A DNA stretch of 64,000 nucleotides from Stenotrophomonas lactitubi (GCF_002803515.1 NZ_PHQX01000001.1:992001-1056000); one strand, 5' to 3'; counted from the stretch's first letter, positions 26,390-36,474 are shown. A program made the numbers and translations. Notes: generated by a model not told the origin, from the sequence alone.

Positions 26390-26905
26390 ATGTCATCGCG
26401 CCGGTCCAATGGCTTCACGCTGGTCGAACTGATGGTCACCATTGCGGTGGTCGCCATTCTCGGCACCATTGCGTTTCCGAGCTTCCAGAGCACGATCCGC
26501 TCCAACCGGATCGCTACCGCCGGCAATGAAATCACCGGCCTGTTGTCGCTCGCCCGCAGCGAAGCGGTCCGTAACAAGAGGGGAGGCGGCATCTGCGGCA
26601 GCTCCAACGGCACCAGCTGCGATAACTCCTGGTCCTCGGGCATGCTGGCCTGGGCCGACGTCAATGGCGATGGCAGCAAGGGCAGCGGTGAAACCGTGCT
26701 CCGTTTCGTCGCCGTCAGCGCAGATTCGGTCACGGTCACCGGTCCGGGTGCCGTGGTCAGCTTCGACAACCGGGGGCGACGCCGCGCGGCCACGACCCAG
26801 GAAATCGTGCTGCAGCCGGTCAAGTGCGGCAGCGATACCCTTCGGCGCACCCTGACCATCAACGCGGCTGGCCAGATCACTTCCACCAAGGCTGCCTGCC
26901 AATGA
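26390..26905 (+). CDS. fimT: type IV pilus minor pilin FimT/FimU (GspH family)
   Basis: 171 residues. The prepilin leader ends at NG with the mature start FTLVELMVTIAVVAILGTIAF, so Glu5 is present. The Cys pair in GGGICGSSNGTSC lies in the globular part. ATG at 26390, preceded by GGGGAG. It is first of a six-gene pilus operon. Minor pilins of this class prime assembly and sit at the pilus tip with PilY1; FimT relatives also bind DNA in natural transformation. Confidence 0.9.
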   Translation: MSSRRSNGFTLVELMVTIAVVAILGTIAFPSFQSTIRSNRIATAGNEITGLLSLARSEAVRNKRGGGICGSSNGTSCDNSWSSGMLAWADVNGDGSKGSGETVLRFVAVSADSVTVTGPGAVVSFDNRGRRRAATTQEIVLQPVKCGSDTLRRTLTINAAGQITSTKAACQ

Positions 26906-27378
26906 CCCGTCGTCTCCCTTCTTTTTCGCGGCGGCAGGCGGGTTTCAGCTTGCTCGAAGTGCTGATCGCCATCCTCGTACTCGCGTTCGGCCTGCTGGGC
27001 TTCGCCCTGCTGCAGACCATGAATGTACGTTTCGTGCAGAGCTCGAACTACCGTACGCAGGCGACCAACCTGGCTTATGACCTGCTCGACCAGATGCGCA
27101 GCAACCGCTACCAGGCCGGTTGGTACACCAATGCCGCGTTCGCAGCCAATTCGATCAAGGCCAGCAGCTGCACTCGTGTCTTGGGTGCTGACCAGGGTGT
27201 GGCCAGCAACATCACCCGCTGGCAGTGCCAGGTCGTGCAGGCGCTTGGCGAAGGCGCGAGCGCCACCGTGCAGAACGCCAATGGTCGGGTAACGGTGGGC
27301 ATCACCTGGGGAGATCAGCGCTGGGATCCCCAGAATCCGGATGCACAGACCACCTTCACTCTGGTGTCGCAGCTATGA
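26902..27378 (+). CDS. pilV: type IV pilus modification/minor pilin PilV
   Basis: 158 residues. The prepilin motif is AG|FSLLEVLIAILVLAFGLLG, with the longer helix and LLQTMN typical of PilV. It overlaps fimT by ATGA (26902-26905) and pilW by ATGA (27375-27378). It is part of the tip-priming complex PilV-W-X-FimU-Y1. Confidence 0.9.
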   Translation: MTRRLPSFSRRQAGFSLLEVLIAILVLAFGLLGFALLQTMNVRFVQSSNYRTQATNLAYDLLDQMRSNRYQAGWYTNAAFAANSIKASSCTRVLGADQGVASNITRWQCQVVQALGEGASATVQNANGRVTVGITWGDQRWDPQNPDAQTTFTLVSQL

Positions 27379-28540
27379 GTTGCTCTCCTTCATTCCGCCG
27401 CCAGGCGGCCGGCCTCTCGCTCATCGAAATGATGGTGGCCATGGTCATTGGCCTGGTGCTGATGCTGGGTGTGGTGCAGGTGTTCCTTGCTTCCCGCGTT
27501 GCGTCGCGGCTGGCTGAAGGCAATGCCCGGGCCCAGGAAAATGGCCGCTTTGCCCTGGAGTTCCTGCAGCGTGACATCCGCATGGCGGGCCACTTCGGCT
27601 GCGTGAACGACCAAGCGCATTTCGTCCGTGGTGAGGGCGATCCGACCGTTGACACTGGTGCGGTCACCGGTTCAGGGGATCCGCTGGATTTCAGCGTCAG
27701 CATCCAAGGTTATGAAGCACCCAACACCGCACCGGGAGCCACCCTGACACTGGGTGCCGGCTGGGCGACGCCGACCGGTCTGCCTGCGGCGATCACCGCG
27801 CTCAAACCACGCGGTGGCAGCGACATCCTGGTGCTGCGCTACCTGGCCAGCGAAGGTGTGCCGGTAACCTCGCTGCTGCCGAGCGCCAACAGCGTGGTGG
27901 GCTTCGACGGTACCGCCGGGACGCGCCTCCTCGAGGGGGGCGTCAGCGCCCCCAATCTGTTCGGCGTGGCCGACTGCAGCCACGTCAATGTGTTCAAGGG
28001 CACATACGCCGCAGGAAAAGTGACTGCCGCAGGCTCCAACCTGAACCGCTACACGGTGCAACCCACCGGCCAGACCATGATCTATCGAGCCGAATCGGTG
28101 GTGTACTTCGTGGGGACCTCGGGCACCACCGGTGAACCGGCGTTGATGCGCGCTCGTTCCGATGGCAACAACGGTTACAGCGCAGCCGAGGAGCTCGTTG
28201 AGGGCATCGAGAGCATGCAGTTGCTGTTCGGTCTGGACAGCAATGCCGACATCACATCTGCCTCGCCGCCGACCGGCAACATCACGACGCAGGCCATCGC
28301 CAGTGGCGTGACCACCGCGCCAATGCCGCAGGCGCCGGACAGTGGCGGCGTGTCGGCCAGGTGCAGGTCGGCATCCTGGCCCGCAGCCCTCAACCTTCCC
28401 AGGCCGAGGCGCCGACCGACGCAGTCAACTATCCGCGTGCGCTGGGCGTGGGCTTCGCGCCGGCGGCGCAGAGCGATACACGCTACCGCGCCACCTACGA
28501 ATCCACCATCGCCCTGCGCAATCGCCTCTTCGGGAACTGA
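27375..28540 (+). pseudogene. pilW: type IV pilus minor pilin PilW, frameshifted near its 3' end
   Basis: The start and first about 313 codons (to about 28316) are an ordinary PilW: prepilin site AG|LSLIEMMVAMVIGLVLMLG, then the long globular domain with ADCSHVNVF and ESVVYFVG. After VTTA the frame changes. The expected C-terminus (NAAGAGQWRRVGQVQVGILA then YRATYESTIALRNRLFGN) continues in another frame and stops at 28540. The shift is explained by a two-base GC gain in ACCGCGCC at about 28314-28320 (or loss of one base). In the unshifted frame translation runs on without a stop into pilX. It may be a true mutation, phase variation or a sequencing error. Confidence 0.85.
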
Positions 28541-28544
28541 CGCC

Positions 28545-29054
28545 ATGAACACTCGACCCCGTATGCGTCCGATGCCGCGCCAGCAGCGCGGTGCCGTGCT
28601 GTATGTGGCGCTGATCATGCTGATCCTGCTGGCGCTGATCGGTATCGCTGGCATGCAGGTGGCGGGCATGCAGGAAAAGATGGCCGCCAACTACCGTGCG
28701 ACCAACGTCGCCTTCCAGAACGCGGAGGGTGTGACCCGGCGCAGCGAGATGGCGATCGAGAGCATCGCCAACCGTACAGCCGCCGCCAGCAATGCGCCCC
28801 TGGTGGCGACCGATATCCAGGAAAACTGCGACATCGCCTTCGATCCGGTGGCCTGGGGGCGCGCGCGCCCGCTGACGACTGCCCAGGCAGTCAACGTGCG
28901 TCGCATCGATTCCTGCGTCATCGGTGGCGGGTCACTGTCGATGGGCAAGCCGCTCGACCCGGTTACTCCGATCTACCAGATCACCACCTTCGCCACCGAT
29001 ACCCCGACGGACTCCTCGTCTACGGCATCGGTCGATACCATCTTCAAGCTCTGA
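28545..29054 (+). CDS. pilX: type IV pilus assembly protein PilX
   Basis: 169 residues from the ATG at 28545. The N-terminus RQQRGAVLYVALIMLILLALIGIAGMQV is the PilX_N pattern, with prepilin-like G|AVLYVAL. Helix and globular part follow (AFQNAEGVTRRSEMAIES). Because of the pilW frameshift this gene is also in frame with the 5' part of pilW, so a PilW-PilX fusion of about 559 residues could be made. Confidence 0.88.
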   Translation: MNTRPRMRPMPRQQRGAVLYVALIMLILLALIGIAGMQVAGMQEKMAANYRATNVAFQNAEGVTRRSEMAIESIANRTAAASNAPLVATDIQENCDIAFDPVAWGRARPLTTAQAVNVRRIDSCVIGGGSLSMGKPLDPVTPIYQITTFATDTPTDSSSTASVDTIFKL

Positions 29055-29064
29055 GGCCGCCGGC

Positions 29065-32000
29065 ATGTCCCGTCGTACTTCCCGGATCATCGCCGCGTCC
29101 GCGCTCGCCATGCTTGGTGCCGGCGGCTACTTCGCCTACAACCTGTTCGCCGCACAGGGGCAGGGTGACCTGGCGCAGGCGCCGCTGAACAACACTACGT
29201 CGATCCAGCCAGCCTTCATCATGGCAGTGGATGATTCCAACTCGATGACGTTCGAGCGCATCTTCCGCGGTGGCGACGGCCGGATGCAGTGGAATGGAAG
29301 CAGCTTCTTCAGCTCGGCCGGCGTGTTCTACAACGTGGGCGAGGGTTGCTCGAACAACTCCACCGATTGCTATCTCTACCTGTTCCCGCATTCGAACTTC
29401 AATACGTCCTACTCGCCCGGGCGCGCCATTCCTCCGATCGATGCGTTCGGTTTTGCCCGCTCGCCGACCTACAACGCCGGTTACTACAATCCGGCGGTGA
29501 CTTATGAGCCGTGGAGTCTGCCGCAGCGTGATGCCAACAACGCCACTCTCTGGCAGCCGGCGTCCTTCGGTGCGGCGCGCGTGGATCCGCGCGATTCGAC
29601 GTTGTATGGCAGTGATTTCTACACGGGCTACAACACGGTGTACGACCTTGCCTACCGGCAGGTCAATGGTGAAGCCTTCCAGTTCCTGAGCGGCATGACC
29701 ATTCCGTCCGGTACCCGATACCGTTCCAACGGCCGCAGCTGCAATTCGAACAGCAGCAATGGCCTGCCCAGCTCCGGCAACAACTGGACCAATCTGGGCA
29801 GTGACGTGACGGTGCGTGCGGACTGCACGGTGCAGATCGCCTACGTGCCAGCCACCTTCTACCTGCCGGTCGATCAGGCCGCGCCCGCAGGCTATCTCAC
29901 CAGCGATGCCAACCGGCCGATCGTCAGCGACGCCTGTGGCCCCGGCTGCAACATGCGCCGGTACCAGATCCTGCCGGAGAACTACGGAGCAAATACGACG
30001 CAGCTGGCGGATGCGCAGAAGAACTTCGCCAACTGGTTCCAGTACCACCGCAACCGCATCCTGTCGATGGTGGGTTCGTCCTCGCATGCCATGTTCGGCG
30101 TGGAGAACATGCGGGTGGGTTACTTCACCATCAACAACCGCCAGGACGTGACGATGTATGACGTCGCGACCCAGCGTCCAGATCTATTCGGGCAGATCTA
30201 CCGGCTCAAGCCCAACGGCGGTACGCCGAACCGTCAGGCCGTGGCTTTCCTGGGCGAGCAGTTCCGCCGTACCGACGCCGGGGCTCCGGTGATCCGCGCC
30301 TGCCAGAAGAACGGCGGAATGCTGTTCACCGACGGCTACACCAACGTCAACAACTCTGCTGGCGGTTACGGCAACGCTGACTCGGCAGGCGGCACCCACT
30401 TCCCCGGTGCGCCCTTTGCTGATGGCTACAGCAATACCATCGCCGATATTGCCGCTTCCTATTACGCAGGGCCCTCGACGCCATTGCGGTCGGGTAGCAG
30501 TTTCCAGGCCGGGCTCGTGCCCGTGCCGGAGCAGTGCAAATCGCTCAGCCAGACGTCGCCGGACTGGAAGCGCCTGGACTGCCAGACCAACCTGCACATG
30601 AACTTCTACGGCGTCACTCTCGGTGCACAGGGCCTGATTTACGAGGTCAACCAGGCCGCGACCAGTGATCCTTACGCCAATCCGCCAAGCTGGAATTCCA
30701 ATGGCGATCCGCTCAGTGATGACGATGGCCGCGTGATCGATGAACTTTGGCATGCGGCGATCAACAGCCGTGGTGAATTCATCAACGCGAAGACGCCCTC
30801 GGACGTGACAGATGCAATGCGTCGTGTGCTCTCTGCGGTCGGTTCGGGTTCCTCGCCGTCCGGCACGTTTGCCCTCAGCGGCGCGCGTATCGGCGCCGGT
30901 TCGCTGACGGTCACACCGATGTACGACGTGCAGAACAATGGCACGGACTGGTACAGCCGCCTGACGGCAAGCAGTGTGTCGGTGAATCCGACCACCCGTG
31001 AAGCCCAGTATTCGACGATGTGGGAGGCCAGTGCGCAGATTCCGGCCGCTGCTGCACGCAACGTGTATTTCGACGATGGCAGCAGCGTGCGTAGATTTGA
31101 CACCAGCACGGTTACGCTGGCTGGGCTGTGTGGGCTGTCCAATAGTCTGTATCCGTCACAGTCGATCTGTACGACGGCCAACCTGACGGCGCTGGGGGCC
31201 ACTGCCGCATCGGCAGCCAATTATCTTCTGGGCGATACCTCGGGCGAGGTGCGCAACAACGGCAAACTGCGCGACCGTACCACCGTGCTGGGCGACATCG
31301 TCAATTCGACCCCGGTCATCAGTGCCCCGGTCGACGACTTCGGCTACCGGGCCCTGGGCGGTACGCTGGCCTCCAGCTACATCACCTACCTGAACTCCAA
31401 GCGTTCCAACAATCGCTATGTGGTCTATGCGGGCGCCAATGACGGCATGCTGCACGCCTTCGATGGCGGAATGGACGCGGCGGGTACCACCGGCGGCAAT
31501 GGTGGTCGCGAACTGTTCGGCTACATCCCGGCCACGTCTTACGGGCACATGGGCAACCTGCTGCTGCCGTATGACCCGGCCAAGAAGAACGCACAGCCGT
31601 TCGTCCACAAATACTTCGTGGATGGGCCGCTGACCGTTGGCGATACTTTCTATGGCACGTCCTGGCACACGACACTGGTGGGGAGTACCGGTGCCGGTGG
31701 TCGCGGTGTATTCGCGCTGGATGTGACCACGCCGGGCAGCTTCGCGGCCGGTAATCGCCTCTGGGAGATCAACGATCTGGCGGGTGATGCGGCCGTCCGC
31801 GCCAACATCGGACACGTTCTGGGCAAGCCGGTGATCGTGCCGGTACGTGCAGCCGATGGCACGGTCAGCTGGAAGGCAATCTTCGGCAACGGCTATTCCA
31901 GTGCCAGTGGCAAAGCGGTGCTGTTCGTGGTCGACATCGGCACCGGCGCGCCCACGGTGCGCATGATCGAGGCCAGCGAAGCCAACTCGACGATTGCCGG

Positions 32001-32928
32001 GCGCAATGGCCTTGGCAACGTCGTGGTCCTTGATCGTGTCAACAATCTGGTCACTGACCCGGCAACGGGTGCGCCGGCGCGCGTGCGCGACGGATACGCC
32101 GATACCGTGTACGCGGCCGACCTGAAGGGCGCAGTGTGGAAGTTCGATCTGCTGTCCAGTGCCACCTCGGTGACCGTGCCGGTGTTCACTACCGGTACTT
32201 TCGTACAGAGCGGCTCGACCTATCGCCAGCCCATCACCGGCGGCCTGCAGGTTGCGTCGGGTGAAGCAGGGGGCGTGCTGGTGATGTTCGGCACCGGTAG
32301 CTTCTCGTTCAACGATGACACCTTGCCGGTGTCCTATACGCAGGTCCAGAGCCTCTATGGGTTCAACGACCAGGTCAATGGCGCGGTGACCACGACGTTG
32401 ACGCGTGCCAACCTGACCTCCAATTCCGTGGTGACCAGCGGCAGCTCACGTACGCTGCAGGTGGGTACGCGACCGGCAGCGTCGGTCGGCTGGTATGTGG
32501 ATCTTCCGGCCGGTGAACGCTCGGTAGGCTATCCGGAGCTCGCCTCGGGCATCCTGTTCATCCCGACCTACGCGCCACAGGAAGTCACCAGCGGCTGCAG
32601 CACCTCGGGTGCGAACTGGCTATTTGGCCTGAATCCCCGCAGTGGCATCGCCGGGCTCTCCGGCGCCCGTTCGGGGTCTCCAACGGGCATCTCGGCAGCC
32701 TCGGGCACCGCGGCGATCGCGTTGGCAACCTCGGGTACCGCACCGATCAAGGATGTGGGCGTGTCCGTCGTGCCGCGCCTGCAACCGCCCACCAATCCAG
32801 GCAGTGGCGCCGAGGTTCCGGGTGTGCCGCCGGGAGCGGGTTGCTGGATGGCTGTCAGCGTTTCCGGCGCTCCCCCCCTGTACGTACCGTATCCCTGTGG
32901 CCGCCAGTCCTGGCGCCAGATCCAGTAA
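29065..32928 (+). CDS. pilY1: pilus tip adhesin/retraction regulator PilY1
   Basis: 1287 residues. The N-terminal segment ALAMLGAGGYFAYNLFAAQG acts as signal peptide or anchor. A von Willebrand A-like start FIMAVDDSNSM carries a MIDAS-type D-x-S-x-S. The C-terminal half is a beta-propeller with the Neisseria PilC_beta_prop signature (RYVVYAGANDGMLHAFDGG; GYIPATSYGHM; VVDIGTGAP). The loop RVNNLVTDPATGAPARVRDG, before YADTVYAADLKGAVWKFDL, lacks the D-x-D-x-D calcium loop found there in Pseudomonas PilY1. It lies between pilX and pilE in the pilus operon. Confidence 0.92.
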   Translation: MSRRTSRIIAASALAMLGAGGYFAYNLFAAQGQGDLAQAPLNNTTSIQPAFIMAVDDSNSMTFERIFRGGDGRMQWNGSSFFSSAGVFYNVGEGCSNNSTDCYLYLFPHSNFNTSYSPGRAIPPIDAFGFARSPTYNAGYYNPAVTYEPWSLPQRDANNATLWQPASFGAARVDPRDSTLYGSDFYTGYNTVYDLAYRQVNGEAFQFLSGMTIPSGTRYRSNGRSCNSNSSNGLPSSGNNWTNLGSDVTVRADCTVQIAYVPATFYLPVDQAAPAGYLTSDANRPIVSDACGPGCNMRRYQILPENYGANTTQLADAQKNFANWFQYHRNRILSMVGSSSHAMFGVENMRVGYFTINNRQDVTMYDVATQRPDLFGQIYRLKPNGGTPNRQAVAFLGEQFRRTDAGAPVIRACQKNGGMLFTDGYTNVNNSAGGYGNADSAGGTHFPGAPFADGYSNTIADIAASYYAGPSTPLRSGSSFQAGLVPVPEQCKSLSQTSPDWKRLDCQTNLHMNFYGVTLGAQGLIYEVNQAATSDPYANPPSWNSNGDPLSDDDGRVIDELWHAAINSRGEFINAKTPSDVTDAMRRVLSAVGSGSSPSGTFALSGARIGAGSLTVTPMYDVQNNGTDWYSRLTASSVSVNPTTREAQYSTMWEASAQIPAAAARNVYFDDGSSVRRFDTSTVTLAGLCGLSNSLYPSQSICTTANLTALGATAASAANYLLGDTSGEVRNNGKLRDRTTVLGDIVNSTPVISAPVDDFGYRALGGTLASSYITYLNSKRSNNRYVVYAGANDGMLHAFDGGMDAAGTTGGNGGRELFGYIPATSYGHMGNLLLPYDPAKKNAQPFVHKYFVDGPLTVGDTFYGTSWHTTLVGSTGAGGRGVFALDVTTPGSFAAGNRLWEINDLAGDAAVRANIGHVLGKPVIVPVRAADGTVSWKAIFGNGYSSASGKAVLFVVDIGTGAPTVRMIEASEANSTIAGRNGLGNVVVLDRVNNLVTDPATGAPARVRDGYADTVYAADLKGAVWKFDLLSSATSVTVPVFTTGTFVQSGSTYRQPITGGLQVASGEAGGVLVMFGTGSFSFNDDTLPVSYTQVQSLYGFNDQVNGAVTTTLTRANLTSNSVVTSGSSRTLQVGTRPAASVGWYVDLPAGERSVGYPELASGILFIPTYAPQEVTSGCSTSGANWLFGLNPRSGIAGLSGARSGSPTGISAASGTAAIALATSGTAPIKDVGVSVVPRLQPPTNPGSGAEVPGVPPGAGCWMAVSVSGAPPLYVPYPCGRQSWRQIQ

Positions 32929-32946
32929 GCAATGGAGATTCCCGCG

Positions 32947-33393
32947 ATGTCACCGAGTCTTTCCCGGATGCCGGCCCCCCGTTCCCTGCTGGCGCGTGCG
33001 CCCGGATTCACCCTGATCGAGCTGATGATCGTAGTGGCCGTGGTGGCCATCCTGGCAGCCGTGGCCTATCCGTCCTACGCCGACCAGGTGCGGAAGTCGC
33101 GCCGGGCACAGGCCAAGGCGGACCTGGTGGAATACGCGCAGTCGGCCGAGCGTTCGCACACCACCAACAACACGTATGCCAATTTCCGTTTCAGCAATGG
33201 AGCGACCTCCATCCAGTCGCCGCGCGAAGGCGGGACGGCGTACTACACCGTCAGCATCCAGGCGGCGCAGGGGACGTTCACATTGACGGCGGCTCCGCAG
33301 GGTACGCAGACCAAGGACAAATGCGGCACGCTCACCGTGAACCAGGCCAATGTGAAGACGCCGGCCGCGTCGACGGTGGCCGGCTGCTGGTGA
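32947..33393 (+). CDS. pilE: type IV pilin-like minor pilin PilE
   Basis: 148 residues from the ATG at 32947, which has GGAG nine bases upstream; the ATG at 32932 lacks one. The prepilin motif is APG|FTLIELMIVVAVVAILAAVAYP, with Glu5. The C-terminal disulfide pair is CGTLTVN...VAGCW, closing the D-region. It is last gene of the fimT-pilV-W-X-Y1-E operon. Confidence 0.92.
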   Translation: MSPSLSRMPAPRSLLARAPGFTLIELMIVVAVVAILAAVAYPSYADQVRKSRRAQAKADLVEYAQSAERSHTTNNTYANFRFSNGATSIQSPREGGTAYYTVSIQAAQGTFTLTAAPQGTQTKDKCGTLTVNQANVKTPAASTVAGCW

Positions 33394-33408
33394 TGGCTGC
33401 GTGGGGTG

Positions 33409-33437
33409 TTGCATCTCTGTGAATCAGCTACTAGAAT
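33409..33437 (+). promoter_or_regulatory. promoter of tRNA-Asn
   Basis: TTGCAT at 33409 and TAGAAT at 33432, with a 17-bp spacer, end ten bases before the tRNA. Confidence 0.7.
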
Positions 33438-33447
33438 GCGCGTCCCC

Positions 33448-33524
33448 GCCCGAATAGCTCAGCCGGTTAGAGCACTTGACTGTTAATCAGGGGGTCGTTG
33501 GTTCGAGTCCAACTTCGGGCGCCA
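33448..33524 (+). tRNA. tRNA-Asn(GTT)
   Basis: 77 bases with encoded CCA. Acceptor stem GCCCGAA/TTCGGGC, D-loop GCTCAGCCGGTTAGAGC, anticodon GTT in ACTGTTAATC, and T-arm GGTTCGAGTCC. Confidence 0.97.
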
Positions 33525-33530
33525 GATCCT

Positions 33531-33566
33531 GCAGAAGCCGCGAGAAATCGCGGCTTCTGCTTTTCT
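33531..33566 (+). terminator. terminator of tRNA-Asn
   Basis: A perfect 13-bp stem (GCAGAAGCCGCGA / TCGCGGCTTCTGC) with loop GAAA is followed by TTTTCT. Confidence 0.9.
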
Positions 33567-33601
33567 GCGGGCACGCGATGGCAGGGTGAGCGCGGCGCAG
33601 T

Positions 33602-34117
33602 TCAGCAAGGTGCCTGTTCGGTCGAGCGTAGCGAGCGTACGCGGCCGGTGTTGCTGACCACGACTTCAGCACGTATCTGCCCATGCTGGCAGATAACGAT
33701 GCGGGCGTTGCTGCCTGCACTGCGTCCATTCGCGCGGAACACGATCTGTGGACGGCCATGGGTGGCAAACGCACTCAGTGAGCGGTGGCTGTCCAGTACC
33801 CTGGCGGCCAGTGGTTCAGGCGCCGACGCCTCTGCGCCGCGCCAGCGCTCCGGAAGAAGCAACCAGCCGCGACCCCAGTTGTCTCCACAGGTGCGGCCGT
33901 CGTCGCTGGGGCAGGCCACAACGCCTTGGCGACGCTCAAGCGCGGTGCTGCGTGCCAGATTCATCGCGCTGTGCAACTGCAGCCGCAACTGATCCGATCG
34001 CAGGCGATCCAACATGTCGCTGGCCGGAGCGAACGCCACGCTCGCGAGAATTGCCAAGACGGCAACAGTGACCAGTATTTCCGTGAGGGTATGGCCGCGA
34101 AGTCGGGACATCTGCAT
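33602..34117 (-). CDS. orphan GspH/FimT-type pseudopilin
   Basis: 171 residues from the ATG at 34117. The prepilin-like site is RG|HTLTEILVTVAVLAILASVAF: Gly-1 and Glu5 are kept, but the usual Phe at +1 is His. The globular part contains a Cys pair (VACPSDDGRTCG) like the fimT gene 7 kb upstream. It stands alone on the opposite strand after tRNA-Asn. It may be a DNA-uptake or extra minor pilin. Confidence 0.8.
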   Translation of the reverse strand: MQMSRLRGHTLTEILVTVAVLAILASVAFAPASDMLDRLRSDQLRLQLHSAMNLARSTALERRQGVVACPSDDGRTCGDNWGRGWLLLPERWRGAEASAPEPLAARVLDSHRSLSAFATHGRPQIVFRANGRSAGSNARIVICQHGQIRAEVVVSNTGRVRSLRSTEQAPC

Positions 34118-34267
34118 GGCGGGGTCCAAAGGCTGGCAAGTACCCAGCCTCCGCTGCGCCGCGGGGTTCCGCTATCGGTGCACCCCCTTCCCTGAATCAG
34201 AATCTCCATCAACCGGCCGTCACCAATGCGGCCGCTATACTCAACCTTCCCGAGACCTGGCAGCACC

Positions 34268-36292
34268 ATGAGCGACAGTTTTCAACTTGTCTCGCCGTAT
34301 TCGCCGGCGGGCGACCAGCCCGATGCCATCGCCAAGCTGACCAGCAATTTCGAGGCTGGCGTGGCCAAGCAGACCCTGCTGGGCGTGACCGGCTCGGGCA
34401 AGACCTACACCATCGCCAACGTCATCCAGCAGATCCAGAAGCCGACGCTGATCATGGCGCCGAACAAGACCCTGGCAGCGCAGCTGTACGGTGAGTTCAA
34501 GGCGTTCTTCCCGCACAACGCGGTGGAGTACTTCGTCAGCTATTACGACTACTACCAGCCGGAAGCCTACGTGCCGTCGTCGGACACCTTCATCGAGAAG
34601 GACAGTTCGATCAACGAGCACATCGAGCAGATGCGGCTGGCGGCGACCAAGACCCTGCTGTCGCGACCGGATGCGATCGTGGTGGCGACCGTTTCGGCCA
34701 TCTACGGTCTGGGCGCACCGGAAGACTACCTGTCGCTGCGCTTGATCCTGTCCAAGGGCGAGCGCATCGACCAGCGCGACCTGATCAATCACCTGACCCA
34801 GCTGCAGTACACGCGCAATGAATACGAGCTGCAGCGCGGCACCTTCCGCGTGCGCGGTGAAGTGATCGACGTATTCCCGGCAGAATCGGACAGTGAAGCC
34901 CTGCGCATCGAACTGTTCGATGGCGAAGTCGAGAAGATCACGATGTTCGATCCGCTCACCGGCGAGACCATGCGCAACCTGATGCGCTTCACGGTGTACC
35001 CGAAGACCCACTACGCCACCACGCGCGAACGGGTGCTGGCAGCGGTGGAGACCATCAAGGTCGAGCTGAAGGAGCGGCTGGAACAGCTGTACGCGCAGAA
35101 CAAGCTGGTCGAGGCGCAGCGCCTGGCCCAACGCACCCAGTTCGACCTCGAAATGATGGCCGAAGTGGGCTTCTGCAATGGCATCGAGAACTACTCGCGG
35201 CACTTGACCGGCAAGAACGCGGGCGAGCCGCCGCCGACCCTGTTCGATTACCTGCCGGCCGATGCGTTGCTGGTGATCGACGAATCGCATGTGACCATTC
35301 CGCAGATCGGCGCTATGTTCAAGGGCGACCGTTCGCGCAAGGAAACCCTGGTCGAGTTCGGCTTCCGCTTGCCGTCGGCGCTGGACAACCGTCCGCTGCG
35401 CTTCGAGGAATGGGAAGCGCGCTGCCCGCGCAGCATCTACGTGTCGGCGACGCCGGGCCCTTACGAATTCCGTGAGGCTGGCGAAGACATGGCCGAGCTG
35501 GTGGTGCGCCCGACCGGCCTGATCGATCCGGTGGTGGAGATCCGCCCGGTCGGCACCCAGGTCGATGATCTGATGAGCGAGGCCAACGAGCGGATCAAGG
35601 CCGGTGATCGCGTGCTGGTCACCACCCTGACCAAGCGCATGGCCGAGAACCTCACCGAGTACCTGACCGAGCACGGTATCCGCGTGCGCTATCTGCACTC
35701 GGATATCGATACCGTCGAGCGCGTGGAGATCATCCGCGACCTGCGCCTGGGCAAGTTCGATGTGCTGGTCGGCATCAACCTGCTGCGCGAAGGGCTGGAC
35801 ATGCCCGAGGTCTCACTGGTGGCGATCCTGGATGCGGACAAGGAGGGCTTCCTGCGCTCGACTGGTTCGTTGATCCAGACCATCGGCCGTGCGGCCCGCA
35901 ACGTACGCGGCAAGGCGATCCTGTATGCGGACAGGATCACCCGTTCGATGCAGGCAGCGATTGACGAGACCGACCGTCGTCGCGCCAAGCAGGTCGAGTA
36001 CAACCAGGAACACGGCATCATTCCGCGCTCGGTCCTGCGGCCGATTGTCGATGTGCTGGAGGGCGCGCGCTCGGATGCTGCCGAGAAGGAAGCCAAGAAG
36101 GGCAAGGGCAAGGGCCGTTCCGGTGTGGCCGAAGACACGGCCGACTACCGTTCGCTCAGTCCGGCGCAGCTGGCCGCTCGCCTCAAGGCGCTGGAGCAGC
36201 GGATGTACCAGCATGCCAAGGACCTGGAATTCGAGGATGCCGCCCGGGTCCGCGACCAGATCAGGCAGCTGAAGGAAGCCAGCCTGGGCTGA
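34268..36292 (+). CDS. uvrB: excinuclease ABC subunit B
   Basis: 674 residues from the ATG at 34268. Walker A GVTGSGKT (39-46), the beta-hairpin region [12 protein letters not shown], helicase motif VIDESHVT, and the C-terminal UVR motif ([20 protein letters not shown]) that contacts UvrC. It performs damage verification in nucleotide excision repair. A TATACT box at 34236 is a candidate -10. uvrC lies in the same window at 51 kb. Confidence 0.97.
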   Translation: MSDSFQLVSPYSPAGDQPDAIAKLTSNFEAGVAKQTLLGVTGSGKTYTIANVIQQIQKPTLIMAPNKTLAAQLYGEFKAFFPHNAVEYFVSYYDYYQPEAYVPSSDTFIEKDSSINEHIEQMRLAATKTLLSRPDAIVVATVSAIYGLGAPEDYLSLRLILSKGERIDQRDLINHLTQLQYTRNEYELQRGTFRVRGEVIDVFPAESDSEALRIELFDGEVEKITMFDPLTGETMRNLMRFTVYPKTHYATTRERVLAAVETIKVELKERLEQLYAQNKLVEAQRLAQRTQFDLEMMAEVGFCNGIENYSRHLTGKNAGEPPPTLFDYLPADALLVIDESHVTIPQIGAMFKGDRSRKETLVEFGFRLPSALDNRPLRFEEWEARCPRSIYVSATPGPYEFREAGEDMAELVVRPTGLIDPVVEIRPVGTQVDDLMSEANERIKAGDRVLVTTLTKRMAENLTEYLTEHGIRVRYLHSDIDTVERVEIIRDLRLGKFDVLVGINLLREGLDMPEVSLVAILDADKEGFLRSTGSLIQTIGRAARNVRGKAILYADRITRSMQAAIDETDRRRAKQVEYNQEHGIIPRSVLRPIVDVLEGARSDAAEKEAKKGKGKGRSGVAEDTADYRSLSPAQLAARLKALEQRMYQHAKDLEFEDAARVRDQIRQLKEASLG

Positions 36293-36324
36293 ACGCGGTA
36301 AAGCGGCTTTTCTTCACAAAAGTA

Positions 36325-36353
36325 TTGCGCTTGCCGGTCGTCGCCCGTAATAT
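36325..36353 (+). promoter_or_regulatory. promoter of tRNA-Val genes
   Basis: TTGCGC at 36325 and TAATAT at 36348, with a 17-bp spacer, lie 46 bases upstream of the first tRNA-Val. Confidence 0.6.
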
Positions 36354-36399
36354 ACGCGGCCTGCACCGACGCAATCGCGGCGCTGCAGAAGCAACAAAC

Positions 36400-36474
36400 G
36401 GGCGGTTAGCTCAGCGGTAGAGCACTACCTTGACATGGTAGGGGTCACAGGTTCGAACCCTGTACCGCCCACCA
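36400..36474 (+). tRNA. tRNA-Val(GAC), copy 1
   Basis: 75 bases with encoded CCA. Acceptor GGGCGGT/ACCGCCC, anticodon GAC in CTTGACATG, and T-arm GGTTCGAACCC. Confidence 0.97.

Noticed and set aside
28342..28548. Separate short gene over the pilW 3' end
   Set aside because: The region is explained as the displaced pilW C-terminus in another frame.
34081..34129. TTG start at 34129 for the orphan pseudopilin
   Set aside because: The ATG at 34117 is closer to the usual short prepilin leader and needs no rare start codon.
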